From the NCBI GenBank assembly GCA_913062815.1, contig CAJXWZ010000034.1:1-54302 (forward strand): a stretch of DNA of 54,302 nt, in the 5' to 3' direction. This stretch comes from an uncultured Colwellia sp. (GTDB lineage: Bacteria; Pseudomonadota; Gammaproteobacteria; Enterobacterales; Alteromonadaceae). The notes under the pieces are model-generated. The model was not told the origin of the DNA. It worked only from the letters and a program-made list of their open reading frames with translations, and did not search any database. This document shows, piece after piece, positions 28,791 to 37,627 of the stretch (positions within the stretch are counted from its first letter, which is position 1; the number at the start of each line of letters is the position of its first letter). The position numbers and the translations under genes are program-made.

Positions 28791-30323
28791 TCAAGAGTCA
28801 CTACTCTTATCAGGACATTGGGTAATTATTTCATCTTCACCATTTTGTTTTTCTTGAATTATTTTCACATCAAATTTCCACAAATAATGTAAGTGCTTAA
28901 TTACTTCTGATTTTGAATCCCCAAGTTCAATATTGTTATGCGGTGTATACCGTAATGTTAATGAACGATCTCCCTCAATATTGGCTTTTATAATTTGTAT
29001 ATTTACTTCTAAATTGCTCAAATTATATTGTTCTGATAATTTCTGTCTTATTTTCTTATAGCCTTGTTCATTATGAATGGCGCCTATTTCCACATAATTA
29101 TTTTGCTCATCATCATGAATATGAAATAGTTTAAAATCACGGATTAATTTAGGCGACAAATATTGACTAATAAAGCTTTCATCTTTGAAATTCTCCATAG
29201 CAAAGTGCAGTGTGTCTAACCAGTTGCTACCGGCAATTTCTGGGAAGTATTCTTTATCTTCTTCAGTTGGATTTTCACAAATACGCCTAATGTCAATGAA
29301 CATGTTAAAACCTAAGGCGTAAGGGTTAATACCTGAATAGTATTTGCTATTATATTCTTGTTGAGAAACTACATTGGTATGGCTATGTAAGAACTCAAGC
29401 ATGAATTTATCAGTTACTAACTTTTCATCATAAAGGTGATTCAAAATAGTGTAATGCCAAAAACATGCCCAGCCTTCATTCATTACTTGTGTTTGTTTTT
29501 GCGGATAAAAATATTGGGATATTTTTCTTACAATTCTAACAATCTCACGTTGCCAAGGTTGAAGTAAGGGCGCGTTCTTCTCAATAAAATATAAGATATT
29601 TTCTTGTGGTTCTGAAGGGAAACAATATTGTTCCTCATTTGTATTTTTTTTACTATTTGGCACTGTGCGCCATAATCTGTTTACTTGCGATTGCAAATAT
29701 TCTTCTCGTTCTGTCTGGCGTTTCAGTTCCTCATCAAGTGATATTTTTTGTGGTCTTTTATATCGATCAACGCCATGATTCATTAACGCATGACAAGCAT
29801 CTAATGTGGCTTCAACTTCATCAATACCATATCTATGTTCACAGTTTGCAATGTAGTTTTTTGCAAACAGTAAGTAGTCTATTATTGAACTAGCATCTGT
29901 CCATGATTTAAACAGATAGTTGCCCTTGAAAAAAGAGTTGTGTCCATAACATGCATGCGCCATGACTAGGGCTTGCATAGGCATAGTATTTTCTTCCATT
30001 AAATAAGAAATACACGGACTTGAGTTGATGACTATTTCATAGGCTAAGCCCATTTGTCCACGCTTATAAGTTTGTTCGGTTTGAATGAACTTCTTACCAA
30101 ATGTCCAATGATTATAACCAATTGGCATACCCACACCAGCATATGCATCCATCATTTGCTCTGCAGTAATAACTTCTATTTGGTTGGTATATGTATCCAG
30201 TCGGTAATGATTTGCTACACGAGCAATTTCTGTTTGGTATTGCCCTAATAATTCAAATGTCCAGTCAGGACTATCATCTAAAGCTTTCACCTGCACTGCT
30301 TTCTTCTTATCTTTTGTAACCAT
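28791..30323 (-). CDS. SpoVR-family protein (YcgB-like)
   Basis: 510 residues, with the SpoVR domain over about residues 18-440. Hallmarks: DWTFELLGQYQTEIARVANHYRL, YNHWTFGKKFIQTEQTYKRGQMGLAYEIVINSSPCISYLMEENTMPMQALVMAHACYGHNSFFKGN (positions about 75-140), and NEGWACFWHYTILNHLYDE. The His and Glu clusters look like metal ligands, but no activity is proven in gammaproteobacteria. It is the third gene of prkA-yeaH-spoVR, 30 bases after yeaH. E. coli has the homologue ycgB beside fadR, here also the neighbour. Confidence 0.93.
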   Translation of the reverse strand: MVTKDKKKAVQVKALDDSPDWTFELLGQYQTEIARVANHYRLDTYTNQIEVITAEQMMDAYAGVGMPIGYNHWTFGKKFIQTEQTYKRGQMGLAYEIVINSSPCISYLMEENTMPMQALVMAHACYGHNSFFKGNYLFKSWTDASSIIDYLLFAKNYIANCEHRYGIDEVEATLDACHALMNHGVDRYKRPQKISLDEELKRQTEREEYLQSQVNRLWRTVPNSKKNTNEEQYCFPSEPQENILYFIEKNAPLLQPWQREIVRIVRKISQYFYPQKQTQVMNEGWACFWHYTILNHLYDEKLVTDKFMLEFLHSHTNVVSQQEYNSKYYSGINPYALGFNMFIDIRRICENPTEEDKEYFPEIAGSNWLDTLHFAMENFKDESFISQYLSPKLIRDFKLFHIHDDEQNNYVEIGAIHNEQGYKKIRQKLSEQYNLSNLEVNIQIIKANIEGDRSLTLRYTPHNNIELGDSKSEVIKHLHYLWKFDVKIIQEKQNGEDEIITQCPDKSSDS

Positions 30324-30353
30324 AATTTCACTACTCCCTATTACAATTGCGTC

Positions 30354-31631
30354 TTATGCAGCACTGTTCGTATTTTTTTTAAATAGCTCTCTAAATACAG
30401 GATATATATCTGAGACTTCTTTGATATGCTGAATGGCAAAGTTTGAATGTGACTCCATTACTTTTTGATATTGCTGCCACAATGTTTGGTGAGCACGCTG
30501 GGTTATTTCGATATAACTAAAATACCGAGCTTTAGGAAGTATTTTACTTTCAAGCAAATACTTACAATGAGGCGAGTCATCTGCCCAGTTGTCTCCATCT
30601 GATGCTTGAGCGCCATAAATGTTCCATTGATTGTCATTATATCGTTTAGTGATTATTTCACTCATCAATTCTAGTGCGCTTGAAGCAATTGTTCCTCCTG
30701 TTTCTTGAGAATAGAAAAACTCATGCTCATCAACTTCTTTAGCTTGGGTATGATGGCGAATATAAACAACGTCAATATTTTTATAAGTTCTGCTTAAAAA
30801 TAGGTACAGTAAAATATAGAATCTTTTTGCCATCTCTTTGGTTGCTTGATCCATAGATCCAGAAACATCCATTAAACAAAACATAACGGCTTTCGATGTA
30901 GGTACTGCTTGTTTGGCAAAATTTCGAAAGCGTAAATCAAAAGTGTCTATAAAAGGTACTTTGGCAATTTTACTTTCTAAGTCGGTTATTTGTTTTTTAA
31001 GGTCACGCTCTTCACTAATATGATCATGTTTATCTTCACATAGCGTGGAAAGTGTTTGTTGGCATTCTTTTAATTGCCGACGTTTTGACGATGTCATTGC
31101 TATACGGCGTGCAATCGAGCCCTGTAGAGACTTTACAATGTCTATATTAGCAGGCACACCTTCAGCACAAAAGCCTGAGCGAACAGTTTTGTATTCTATT
31201 AATTTGTCTAGCTGATTTTTTTCTAAATTTGGTAGTTCTAAATCCTCGAATAATAAATTTAAATACTCTTCTTTTGATATGGAGAAGGTAAAGTCATCTT
31301 CTCCTTCTCCACTATCGCTTGCATCTCCTTGTCCACCACCTTGGCCTTGTTGATTCGGAGGTTTGGCAATTCTGTCACCGGTAGCAAATTTATCATTGCC
31401 AGGGTGAACCTTATCACGAACACCTCCACCGCCTTGGTGAAATACTGGCTCGGATAAATCCTTTTTCGGGATAATAATATTCTCACCAGAATCAATGTCG
31501 GTAACGCCACGCTGATTAATAGCGTCAGAAACTGACTTTTTGATTTGATTTTTATAGCGCCTTAAAAAACGCTGACGATTAACAGTACTTTTGTTTTTAC
31601 TGTTTAGTCGTCTATCAATAAAATTGGCCAT
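30354..31631 (-). CDS. yeaH: DUF444 (YeaH/YhbH) von Willebrand factor A-type protein
   Basis: 425 residues starting at the ATG at 31631 ([16 protein letters not shown]), chosen over a 15-codon upstream extension at 31676; AAGGAGT lies 7 bases before it. Close to E. coli YeaH. It includes a Gly/Gln-rich linker at about 85-105, then [14 protein letters not shown], and the MIDAS motif MDVSGSM with [16 protein letters not shown]. The function is unknown; it acts with PrkA in a starvation-stress module. It sits 67 bases after prkA. Confidence 0.95.
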   Translation of the reverse strand: MANFIDRRLNSKNKSTVNRQRFLRRYKNQIKKSVSDAINQRGVTDIDSGENIIIPKKDLSEPVFHQGGGGVRDKVHPGNDKFATGDRIAKPPNQQGQGGGQGDASDSGEGEDDFTFSISKEEYLNLLFEDLELPNLEKNQLDKLIEYKTVRSGFCAEGVPANIDIVKSLQGSIARRIAMTSSKRRQLKECQQTLSTLCEDKHDHISEERDLKKQITDLESKIAKVPFIDTFDLRFRNFAKQAVPTSKAVMFCLMDVSGSMDQATKEMAKRFYILLYLFLSRTYKNIDVVYIRHHTQAKEVDEHEFFYSQETGGTIASSALELMSEIITKRYNDNQWNIYGAQASDGDNWADDSPHCKYLLESKILPKARYFSYIEITQRAHQTLWQQYQKVMESHSNFAIQHIKEVSDIYPVFRELFKKNTNSAA

Positions 31632-31698
31632 TATAGACTCCTTATCTCTTTCATACATTTTCAATTGAGCTATCAACTCATGTTTAAAGAGATGCTAC

Positions 31699-33633
31699 TT
31701 AAGAAGATTTTCTAACCCGTAAATACCACTCAGATAAAAGCCTTACTTGTTTTTGGGTATAGCCTTTGCTCATCATACGTTCAACAAAATCATCATGTTT
31801 TTTCTGATCATCTTTCGATGTTTTTGAATTAAATGAAATAACAGGCAGTAAATCTTCGGTATTTGAAAACATTTTTTTCTCAATAACCGTGCGAAGTTTT
31901 TCGTAACTTGTCCATAAAGGATTTTTACCGTTGTTATTTGCCTTAGCTCTTAATACAAAATTAACGATTTCATTACGAAAGTCTTTTGGATTGCTTATTC
32001 CGGCAGGTTTTTCAATTTTTTCTAATTCTTCATTTAATGATTGTCTGTCAAATAGTTGTCCGGTTTCAGCATCACGGTATTCTTGATCTTGAATCCAAAA
32101 ATCAGCGTAAGTAACATATCGATCGAAAATATTCTGGCCATATTCTGAATAAGACTCTAAATAGGCGGTTTGAATCTCTTTACCAATAAACTCCACATAC
32201 TGAGGCGTTAAGTAACCTTTAATGAACTCCATATAACGTTCAGTGGTTTCTTTAGGCAGTTGTTCACGCTCGACCTGTTGTTCTAAAACATAAAATAAAT
32301 GTACAGGGTTTGCGGCTACTTCAACATTATCAAAATTAAATACTCGAGATAAAATCTTAAAAGCAAAGCGAGTGGATAAGCCTGACATACCTTCGTCAAT
32401 ACCCGCATAATCTTTATACTCTTGGTAAGATTTTGCCTTTGGATCGGTATCTTTTAATGTTTCTCCGTCATAGACGCGCATTTTGGAATATATGCTGGAG
32501 TTATCGGGATCTTTCAATCGAGAGAGTACTGAAAATTGGGATAATATTTCCAAAGTGTCAGGAGCACATTGTGCTGTTTTTAATTCACTGTTCTCGAGTA
32601 GTTTTTTATAGATGTTAACTTCTTCAGAAACTCGCATACAATAAGGAACTTTAACGATATAAACTCTATCGAGAAAAGCTTCATTATTCTTATTATTTCT
32701 AAAAGTTTGCCATTCAGACTCATTTGAATGTGCCAATAATATGCCATCGAAGGGGAGAGCAGATAAACCTTCTGTAGGGTTGTAGTTGCCTTCTTGAGTT
32801 GCTGTTAATAAAGGGTGAAGCACCTTAATGGGTGCTTTGAACATTTCAACAAACTCCATTAAACCCTGATTAGCTCGGCATAGTGCGCCCGAGTAACTAT
32901 AGGCATCTGCATCGTTTTGAGCAAAATGCTCCAGTTGCCTAATATCAACTTTACCCACAAGCGCTGAAATATCTTGATTGTTATCATCGCCAGGCTCTGT
33001 TTTGGCAATAGCAATTTGATCAAGAATTGAAGGGTAGACTTTCACCACTTTAAACTTGGCAATATCTCCTTTAAATTCATGTAAACGCTTCGCAGCCCAA
33101 GGGGAGATAATACTGTTTAAATATCTAGCCGGAATATTATATTCTTCTTTCAGGATTTTTCCGTCAGAATGTAAGTCAAATAAACAAAAAGGATGATCAT
33201 TTACTGGGCTTCGTTCACCATCCACACTTAACACATAGATAGGCTCTTGTTGCATTAAGGCTTTTAATTTCTCAGCAAGGGACGATTTACCACCGCCAAC
33301 AGGACCAAGTAAATATAAAATTTGTTTTTGCTCTTCCAAGCCTTGAGAAGCATGCTTCAGGTAAGAGACAATTTGTTCTATCGCTTCTTCCATACCGTAA
33401 AAGTCTTTGAAAGCAGGGTATCGATTGATAACTCTATTAGAAAATATCCGACTTAATCTAGGATCAGTTGCAGTATCAACCGCGTCTGGAGTTCCGATAG
33501 CACTGAGTAATCTTTCAGAGGCACTGGCATACGCTAGTTTATTATCTTTACAAAGGGTTAAAAACTCTTGCAAGCTAAACTCTTCTTGTTGAGCTTGCTC
33601 GTAACGTGTTTGATAATGTTGAAAAATAGTCAT
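31699..33633 (-). CDS. yeaG: PrkA/YeaG serine-protein kinase
   Basis: 644 residues from the ATG at 33633 (MTIFQHYQTRYEQAQQEEF), equal to E. coli YeaG; an in-frame start 12 bases earlier is rejected because GGAGATG lies at the right distance for this one. N-terminal AAA+ module with Walker A LLGPVGGGKSSLAEKL; PIYVLSVDGERSPVNDHPFCLF and LAHSNESEW follow; C-terminal PrkA domain (about 400-640) ends RLLSEWYLRVRKSS. It is a protein kinase/AAA+ ATPase induced under nitrogen starvation in E. coli. First gene of the prkA-yeaH-spoVR operon. Confidence 0.96.
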   Translation of the reverse strand: MTIFQHYQTRYEQAQQEEFSLQEFLTLCKDNKLAYASASERLLSAIGTPDAVDTATDPRLSRIFSNRVINRYPAFKDFYGMEEAIEQIVSYLKHASQGLEEQKQILYLLGPVGGGKSSLAEKLKALMQQEPIYVLSVDGERSPVNDHPFCLFDLHSDGKILKEEYNIPARYLNSIISPWAAKRLHEFKGDIAKFKVVKVYPSILDQIAIAKTEPGDDNNQDISALVGKVDIRQLEHFAQNDADAYSYSGALCRANQGLMEFVEMFKAPIKVLHPLLTATQEGNYNPTEGLSALPFDGILLAHSNESEWQTFRNNKNNEAFLDRVYIVKVPYCMRVSEEVNIYKKLLENSELKTAQCAPDTLEILSQFSVLSRLKDPDNSSIYSKMRVYDGETLKDTDPKAKSYQEYKDYAGIDEGMSGLSTRFAFKILSRVFNFDNVEVAANPVHLFYVLEQQVEREQLPKETTERYMEFIKGYLTPQYVEFIGKEIQTAYLESYSEYGQNIFDRYVTYADFWIQDQEYRDAETGQLFDRQSLNEELEKIEKPAGISNPKDFRNEIVNFVLRAKANNNGKNPLWTSYEKLRTVIEKKMFSNTEDLLPVISFNSKTSKDDQKKHDDFVERMMSKGYTQKQVRLLSEWYLRVRKSS

Positions 33634-33889
33634 AATCATCTCCATAGTTTGAGTCTAAAACCCACTGAATGTAAATTTTTTCAAGTCCTATTTTAAGATT
33701 AGTTGTTTTGGCTGATTTTGCTAATAAAAGGTGTAATTAATTTTATATTCTGCTTCTAAAAAATAAGCTAGATCAATTAATTGCTTCGACTTAAGCATAG
33801 GTTTTATTTTTCCTTTGAAAAGTTGTTGATTTCAGTTTTTTTGCCTACACTATTTTTAATAGCATTAACTCTAGATGCAAGTAAAACAG
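33634..33889. other. Upstream region of prkA; no gene seen
   Basis: About 255 AT-rich bases between the prkA start and the transposase remnant. On the minus strand CTTGAAAAA (near 33685-33693) resembles a sigma-32 or sigma-70 -35 element for prkA, but I see no matching -10 at a normal distance. No open frame with a ribosome-binding site is present. Confidence 0.4.
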
Positions 33890-34303
33890 TAGCCAGAGGG
33901 TGGTTATGGAGGTTTTGAAAACGTTATCGGTTCGTTATAAGGTGTCCAAATACAGCTGAATAAGGGAAAAAGCCTTAATAAACTCGATAGAGCACTTGTT
34001 ATTGGAAGTCCTGATTACACAGAGGTCGACAAGGAAGATCAAAGTATGACGGAAACTTGCAAGCGGCTTATTAAAAACTGCTTGATTTGTTGGAACTATA
34101 TATATCTTTCGCAATGTCTATTGGATGCAAATGACAAAAAGGAAAAACGTTTTCTTATTTGGAGAAAAAAAGAAACCTCAGTTGTAAGTTGGGAACATTT
34201 TCAATTACAAGGAAAATTTGATCTATCTGATCGAATACTTATAGACTCGAAAAACTCTGATTTAAACAAAATGTTTGATCCGTCAATAGTTGATACTGAT
34301 TGA
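33890..34303 (+). pseudogene. Remnant of a Tn3-family transposase C-terminus, frameshifted
   Basis: Two frames give adjacent pieces of a Tn3-type TnpA end. The first (33906 on) reads MEVLKTLSVRYKVSKYS then stops. The second (33941-34303) reads GVQIQLNKGKSLNKLDRALV, then EDQSMTETCKRLIKNCLICWN with YIYLSQ, then SVVSWEHFQLQGKFDLSD. This is the family order: LNKGE, EDQ, WN-YLS, W-H-LQG-F. One frameshift or deletion lies near 33930-33945. The whole N-terminal and catalytic part is missing, and no terminal repeat is recognised. The call is from my reading of family motifs; a search would settle it. Confidence 0.65.
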
Positions 34304-34514
34304 TTATTGAAACATAACACAAAGGGATTTGAGTTTTCCTAAATAACAAATAATTTTCATCGGTATTCTAGGAAGTTATAAATCGCTTAACAAACTGTTT
34401 TTATTGTATTTATTTTGTTTTTATGTGCTAAAACAACTAAGTGTGGGAATAAACCCACTATTGGCACTGATTGTGATGACAAAATCGTATAACTGGCGGA
34501 GTCCCGTTTGGTGA
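34304..34514. other. Non-coding stretch between the two gene remnants
   Basis: AT-rich, all frames interrupted. A small hairpin GTGGG-AATAAA-CCCAC lies near 34443-34459. I see no gene, terminal repeat or promoter that I can name. Confidence 0.4.
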
Positions 34515-34716
34515 TGCATCGGCCTTAGATTAGGTAAAAGTTCAAGACAAACTAAGGTTTTTGGTCAAAACGTGTTTTTCAGGAAAAACTAAGCCGCCAC
34601 CAATCTTGGTTTCACAAAAAGATGTGTTAATAATGGGTGCTTTAGACGACAATATTATTGCTTATATTGATGCATCAAGTGTGGATGATACTGTAAAGGT
34701 ACTCAAGACCTTTTAA
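34515..34716 (+). pseudogene. Remnant of a periplasmic phosphate-binding-like protein, C-terminus
   Basis: Frame A ending at 34577 reads LGKSSRQTKVFGQNVF; frame B (after a T5 run at 34575-34579) continues SGKTKPPPILVSQKDVLIMG and ALDDNIIAYIDASSVDDTVK, then VLKTF stop. Removing one T joins both into a single protein resembling the C-terminus of PstS-like PBP proteins (LGKS, FSGKTKPP, IAYID-SSVD-SVKV). The N-terminal part is gone: upstream there is a stop at 34512 in frame A. It is a decayed gene with no start. Confidence 0.6.
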
Positions 34717-34730
34717 TATTTACATCAATA

Positions 34731-34759
34731 AAAAAACGAGCAATAATTGCTCGTTTTTT
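34731..34759. terminator. Terminator downstream of sodB
   Basis: AAAAAACGAGCAAT and its complement ATTGCTCGTTTTTT form a strong hairpin with T runs on both strands. It ends sodB on the minus strand and can also stop transcription from the remnant on the plus strand. Confidence 0.88.
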
Positions 34760-34778
34760 ATTGAATAATATAATAAGT

Positions 34779-35360
34779 TTATCCGAAGTTTGCTTGGGCA
34801 AAGTCCCAATTAGCCAACGCCCAGAATGCTTCCATATATTTAGGACGCAAGTTGCGATAATCAATATAGTAAGCATGCTCCCATAAATCGACAGTAATAA
34901 GTGGTGTGACACCATCTTCAGTTAATGGTGTTGCCGCATTTGAGGTATTAACGATTGCTAAACTCCCATCCGCGTTCTTAACTAACCAAGTCCAGCTTGA
35001 GCCAAAATTGTTAATGGCACTTTCGGTAAACTTAGCTTGAAAATCAGCGAAAGAGCCAAAAGTCGTATTAATAGCATCGGCTAGAGTGCCTGTAGGCTCA
35101 GAACCACCATTTGGGCTTAAACTATTCCAATAAAAAGTATGATTCCATATTTGGGCTGCATTATTGAAAATGCCAGCAGATGAATTTTTAACAATTTCTT
35201 CTAATGATTTGTCAGCAAATTCAGTGCCTTCAATTAATCCATTTAATTTAACAACATAAGTATTATGGTGTTTTCCATAATGAAAGGATAATGTTTCGGC
35301 AGAAACATGCGGTTCTAACGCATTTTGTTCATAGGGTAATGCAGGTAGTTCTATAGCCAT
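34779..35360 (-). CDS. sodB: Superoxide dismutase [Fe]
   Basis: 193 residues from the ATG at 35360 (MAIELPALPYEQNALEPHVS). The longer in-frame reading from 35426 adds 22 residues without a ribosome-binding site, while GGAGAGC lies 4 bases before 35360. Metal ligands are in FHYGKHHNTYV, WNHTFYW, and DLWEHAYYIDYRN (His/Asp/His); E. coli SodB has the same 193 length. The Gln in NNAAQIWNHTF is characteristic of the Fe form. Dismutates cytoplasmic superoxide. The promoter region carries an IscR-like site. Divergent from grxD. Confidence 0.97.
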   Translation of the reverse strand: MAIELPALPYEQNALEPHVSAETLSFHYGKHHNTYVVKLNGLIEGTEFADKSLEEIVKNSSAGIFNNAAQIWNHTFYWNSLSPNGGSEPTGTLADAINTTFGSFADFQAKFTESAINNFGSSWTWLVKNADGSLAIVNTSNAATPLTEDGVTPLITVDLWEHAYYIDYRNLRPKYMEAFWALANWDFAQANFG

Positions 35361-35428
35361 TTTGCTCTCCAATTTCTTTATTTTAAAAGTTACTGTGTAT
35401 TTATGAATAAAGAGTGTCATTTCCATTA

Positions 35429-35453
35429 AAACCTGAGTAAAATACTCAAGTAT
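35429..35453 (-). promoter_or_regulatory. IscR type-1-like binding site upstream of sodB
   Basis: On the minus strand the 25-mer ATACTTGAGTATTTTACTCA plus GGTTT agrees with the type-1 IscR consensus (ATASYYGACTRWWWYAGTCRRSTAT, recalled from memory) at 22 of 25 positions. Two of the three mismatches are symmetric (C-to-G and G-to-C), which keeps the palindrome. It lies about 69 bases upstream of the sodB start and about 200 bases from grxD. Confidence 0.5.
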
Positions 35454-35562
35454 TAAGTTTATACTATACCAGTAAGTTACTTTATAGGTATTCTTATATC
35501 ATTTTTCAAGGTTTAAACTCTTGTATTTTTATGCATTTTAAATATTTATTATATTGAATTGA

Positions 35563-35597
35563 AAAGTTAAAATTAGTCTCCATTATATTTTAACTTT
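35563..35597 (+). promoter_or_regulatory. 11-bp inverted repeat in the grxD leader
   Basis: AAAGTTAAAAT (35563-35573) and ATTTTAACTTT (35587-35597) are perfect complements with a 13-base spacer; GAAT/ATTC extends the stem outside. It ends 55 bases before the grxD ATG and could be an operator or an RNA leader hairpin. Confidence 0.45.
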
Positions 35598-35651
35598 AGA
35601 TTCAGCAAGAATTCAGCTCAATATAATGAGTATTATTTATTAGAGGTTATT

Positions 35652-35981
35652 ATGGATACTATCGAACGTATTAAAGAACAAATTAGTGAAAATACAATTT
35701 TACTATATATGAAAGGCTCACCGAAGTTACCTAATTGTGGTTTTTCTTCTCAAGCATCTCAAGCGTTAATTTCTTGTGGTGAGCAATTTGCTTATGTAGA
35801 TATCTTACAAAATCCAGACATTCGTGCTGAATTACCTAAATATGCTGATTGGCCAACATTTCCACAACTTTGGGTTGAAGGTGAATTAGTTGGCGGTTGT
35901 GATATCATTTTAGAAATGTTTCAACAAGGTGAGTTGCAAACCTTAGTAAAAGAAGCAGCGGCTAAAAACAGTGCAGCATAG
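35652..35981 (+). CDS. grxD: Monothiol glutaredoxin Grx4 (CGFS type)
   Basis: 109 residues (E. coli GrxD 115). The CGFS active site is in KLPNCGFSSQASQALISCG near residue 29; the Fe-S/GSH-binding WPTFPQLWVEGELVGGCDI follows. It binds a bridging 2Fe-2S cluster with glutathione and works in Fe-S trafficking with BolA. The divergent partner is sodB, and both may answer to iron or oxidative stress. MDTIERIKEQISENTILLYMKGSP is the standard start. Confidence 0.97.
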   Translation: MDTIERIKEQISENTILLYMKGSPKLPNCGFSSQASQALISCGEQFAYVDILQNPDIRAELPKYADWPTFPQLWVEGELVGGCDIILEMFQQGELQTLVKEAAAKNSAA

Positions 35982-36038
35982 ATAAGCACTGAATAATTTT
36001 TCAATTAATTTGATTTAGTATTGAATTTTCTTAAATTG

Positions 36039-36057
36039 TCACAATAATTAATTGTGA
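36039..36057 (+). promoter_or_regulatory. Inverted repeat over the peroxiredoxin promoter
   Basis: TCACAAT (36039-36045), AATTA, ATTGTGA (36051-36057): perfect 7-bp arms. It overlaps a possible -10 (AATAAT at 36043-36048, 16 bases after TTGAAT at 36021-36026) and lies 30 bases before the start at 36087. A repressor operator is inferred; the protein is not known. Confidence 0.45.
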
Positions 36058-36086
36058 TTATTAATTTTCATAAAACGGAGCATAGA

Positions 36087-36692
36087 ATGAGCGTATTAGT
36101 TGGTCGTCCAGCACCAGACTTTACTGCTGCAGCGGTATTAGGTAGCGGTGAAATTGTTGATAGTTTTAACTTAAGTGAAACGATTAAAGGCAAAAAAGCG
36201 GTAGTGTTTTTCTACCCATTAGATTTTACTTTTGTATGTCCATCAGAGCTATTAGCTTTCGATCACCGTATGGAAGAGTTCAAAAGCCGCGGCGTTGAAG
36301 TTATTGGTGTTTCTATTGATTCACAATTTTCACATAACGCATGGCGAAACACACCAGTAAATGACGGTGGTATTGGCCCAGTTCAATACACTTTAGTTGC
36401 TGATGTTAAACATGAAATATGTCAAGCATACGATGTAGAGCATCCTGAAGCTGGTGTTGCTTTCCGTGGTTCTTTCCTTATTGATGAAGAAGGAAATGTG
36501 CGTCATCAAGTAGTAAATGATTTACCATTAGGTCGTAATGTTGATGAAATGTTACGTATGGTCGATGCATTACAATTCCACCAAGAACACGGTGAAGTTT
36601 GCCCAGCAGGCTGGAATAAAGGTGATAAAGGTATGACAGCGTCTCCAGATGGCGTTGCTGCTTATTTAACTGATAATGCCGATACTTTGTAA
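36087..36692 (+). CDS. 2-Cys peroxiredoxin (AhpC/Prx1 type)
   Basis: 201 residues from the ATG at 36087 (MSVLVGRPAPDFTAAAVLG) with CGGAGC upstream; the reading from 36054 adds 11 residues and is rejected. The peroxidatic Cys is in DFTFVCPSELLAF near residue 51 and the resolving Cys in GEVCPAGW near residue 172, so it is a typical 2-Cys enzyme. It reduces H2O2 and organic peroxides using thioredoxin or AhpF-like reductants. It is next to grxD and sodB. A strong terminator follows. Confidence 0.95.
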   Translation: MSVLVGRPAPDFTAAAVLGSGEIVDSFNLSETIKGKKAVVFFYPLDFTFVCPSELLAFDHRMEEFKSRGVEVIGVSIDSQFSHNAWRNTPVNDGGIGPVQYTLVADVKHEICQAYDVEHPEAGVAFRGSFLIDEEGNVRHQVVNDLPLGRNVDEMLRMVDALQFHQEHGEVCPAGWNKGDKGMTASPDGVAAYLTDNADTL

Positions 36693-36720
36693 AGATTAAC
36701 TCTTAACAAGTAAATATAAA

Positions 36721-36743
36721 AAAACCGCGTGAGCGGTTTTTTT
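36721..36743. terminator. Terminator between the peroxiredoxin gene and rnt
   Basis: AAAACCGC, loop GTGA, GCGGTTTT with T7 following and an A run before: a strong bidirectional terminator between convergent genes. Confidence 0.9.
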
Positions 36744-36757
36744 ATTTTTATAAATTA

Positions 36758-37480
36758 CTATTCTTCTTCTAAAGGTGTTGAAGCCAGTGGCCAACCACCT
36801 AAATCACGCCACTTATTGACGATATGACAAAATAACTCGGCCGTTTTCTCGGTGTCATAAAGTGCAGAGTGTGCTTCACTATTGTTAAAGTCTATTTTTG
36901 CGGCTTCGCATGCTTTGGCTAAAACAGTTTGTCCTAAGGCTAACCCTGCGAGTGTTGTAGTATCGAAACTAACGAATGCATGAAAAGGGCTACGTTTTAT
37001 TTTACAGCGAGTTGTCGCTGCATTTAAGAAGCCTAAATCAAAGGCTGCATTATGAGCAACGATAATTGCTCGTTGACAACCCGCTAATTTCATTTTTTTT
37101 CTAACTAATTTAAATAAAGTTTTTAATGCTTCATCCTCATCAACTGCCCCCCTAAGTGGATTGGTAGGGTCTATTCCGGTAAATTCTAATGCTTTTGGCT
37201 CAAGGTTGGCACCTTCAAAAGGATTTACATTAAACTGTATTGTTTCATCAATAGAAAGCTGGCCTGTTTGTGCATCTAAGTTTAAAACAGATGCTGCTAT
37301 TTCTAGCAATGCATCTGTTTGGGCATTAAAACCAGCTGTTTCAACATCAATGACCACAGGAAAGTAACCACGAAAGCGTTGAGCAAAAAGAGGCTTTTCG
37401 ATCTCAGTTGATTTGGTTTTATTTAATTTTTCATTATCTTGATTTACTAAGCTTTGAGACATGTTTATAGGCAGGGTCAT
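36758..37480 (-). CDS. rnt: Ribonuclease T
   Basis: 240 residues. A DEDDh 3'-5' exonuclease that trims tRNA and other stable-RNA 3' ends. Exo I has [13 protein letters not shown] (Asp, Glu), Exo [12 protein letters not shown], and Exo [16 protein letters not shown]. The N-terminus is about 15-20 residues longer than E. coli (215): the start may be MTLPINMSQ or the Met at residue 7. Next to motY, divergent, as in Vibrio and Shewanella. Confidence 0.95.
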   Translation of the reverse strand: MTLPINMSQSLVNQDNEKLNKTKSTEIEKPLFAQRFRGYFPVVIDVETAGFNAQTDALLEIAASVLNLDAQTGQLSIDETIQFNVNPFEGANLEPKALEFTGIDPTNPLRGAVDEDEALKTLFKLVRKKMKLAGCQRAIIVAHNAAFDLGFLNAATTRCKIKRSPFHAFVSFDTTTLAGLALGQTVLAKACEAAKIDFNNSEAHSALYDTEKTAELFCHIVNKWRDLGGWPLASTPLEEE

Positions 37481-37627
37481 TGAGTAACAGATTTACCGTG
37501 ATTATCTCAGAAAAACTGAAACTAAGAAAATTTAATTTGTTTGCACATATTAGCCAATAAAATGCTAAAGTTACTTAAATCAAAGTCGATACAGAATTAA
37601 TCCCGTAATTAACCTTGTGTAAAAATT

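Noticed and set aside
34046..34303. Independent 85-residue gene
   Set aside because: The reading continues upstream of its ATG with transposase-like sequence to a stop at 33938, so it is the end of a broken larger gene.
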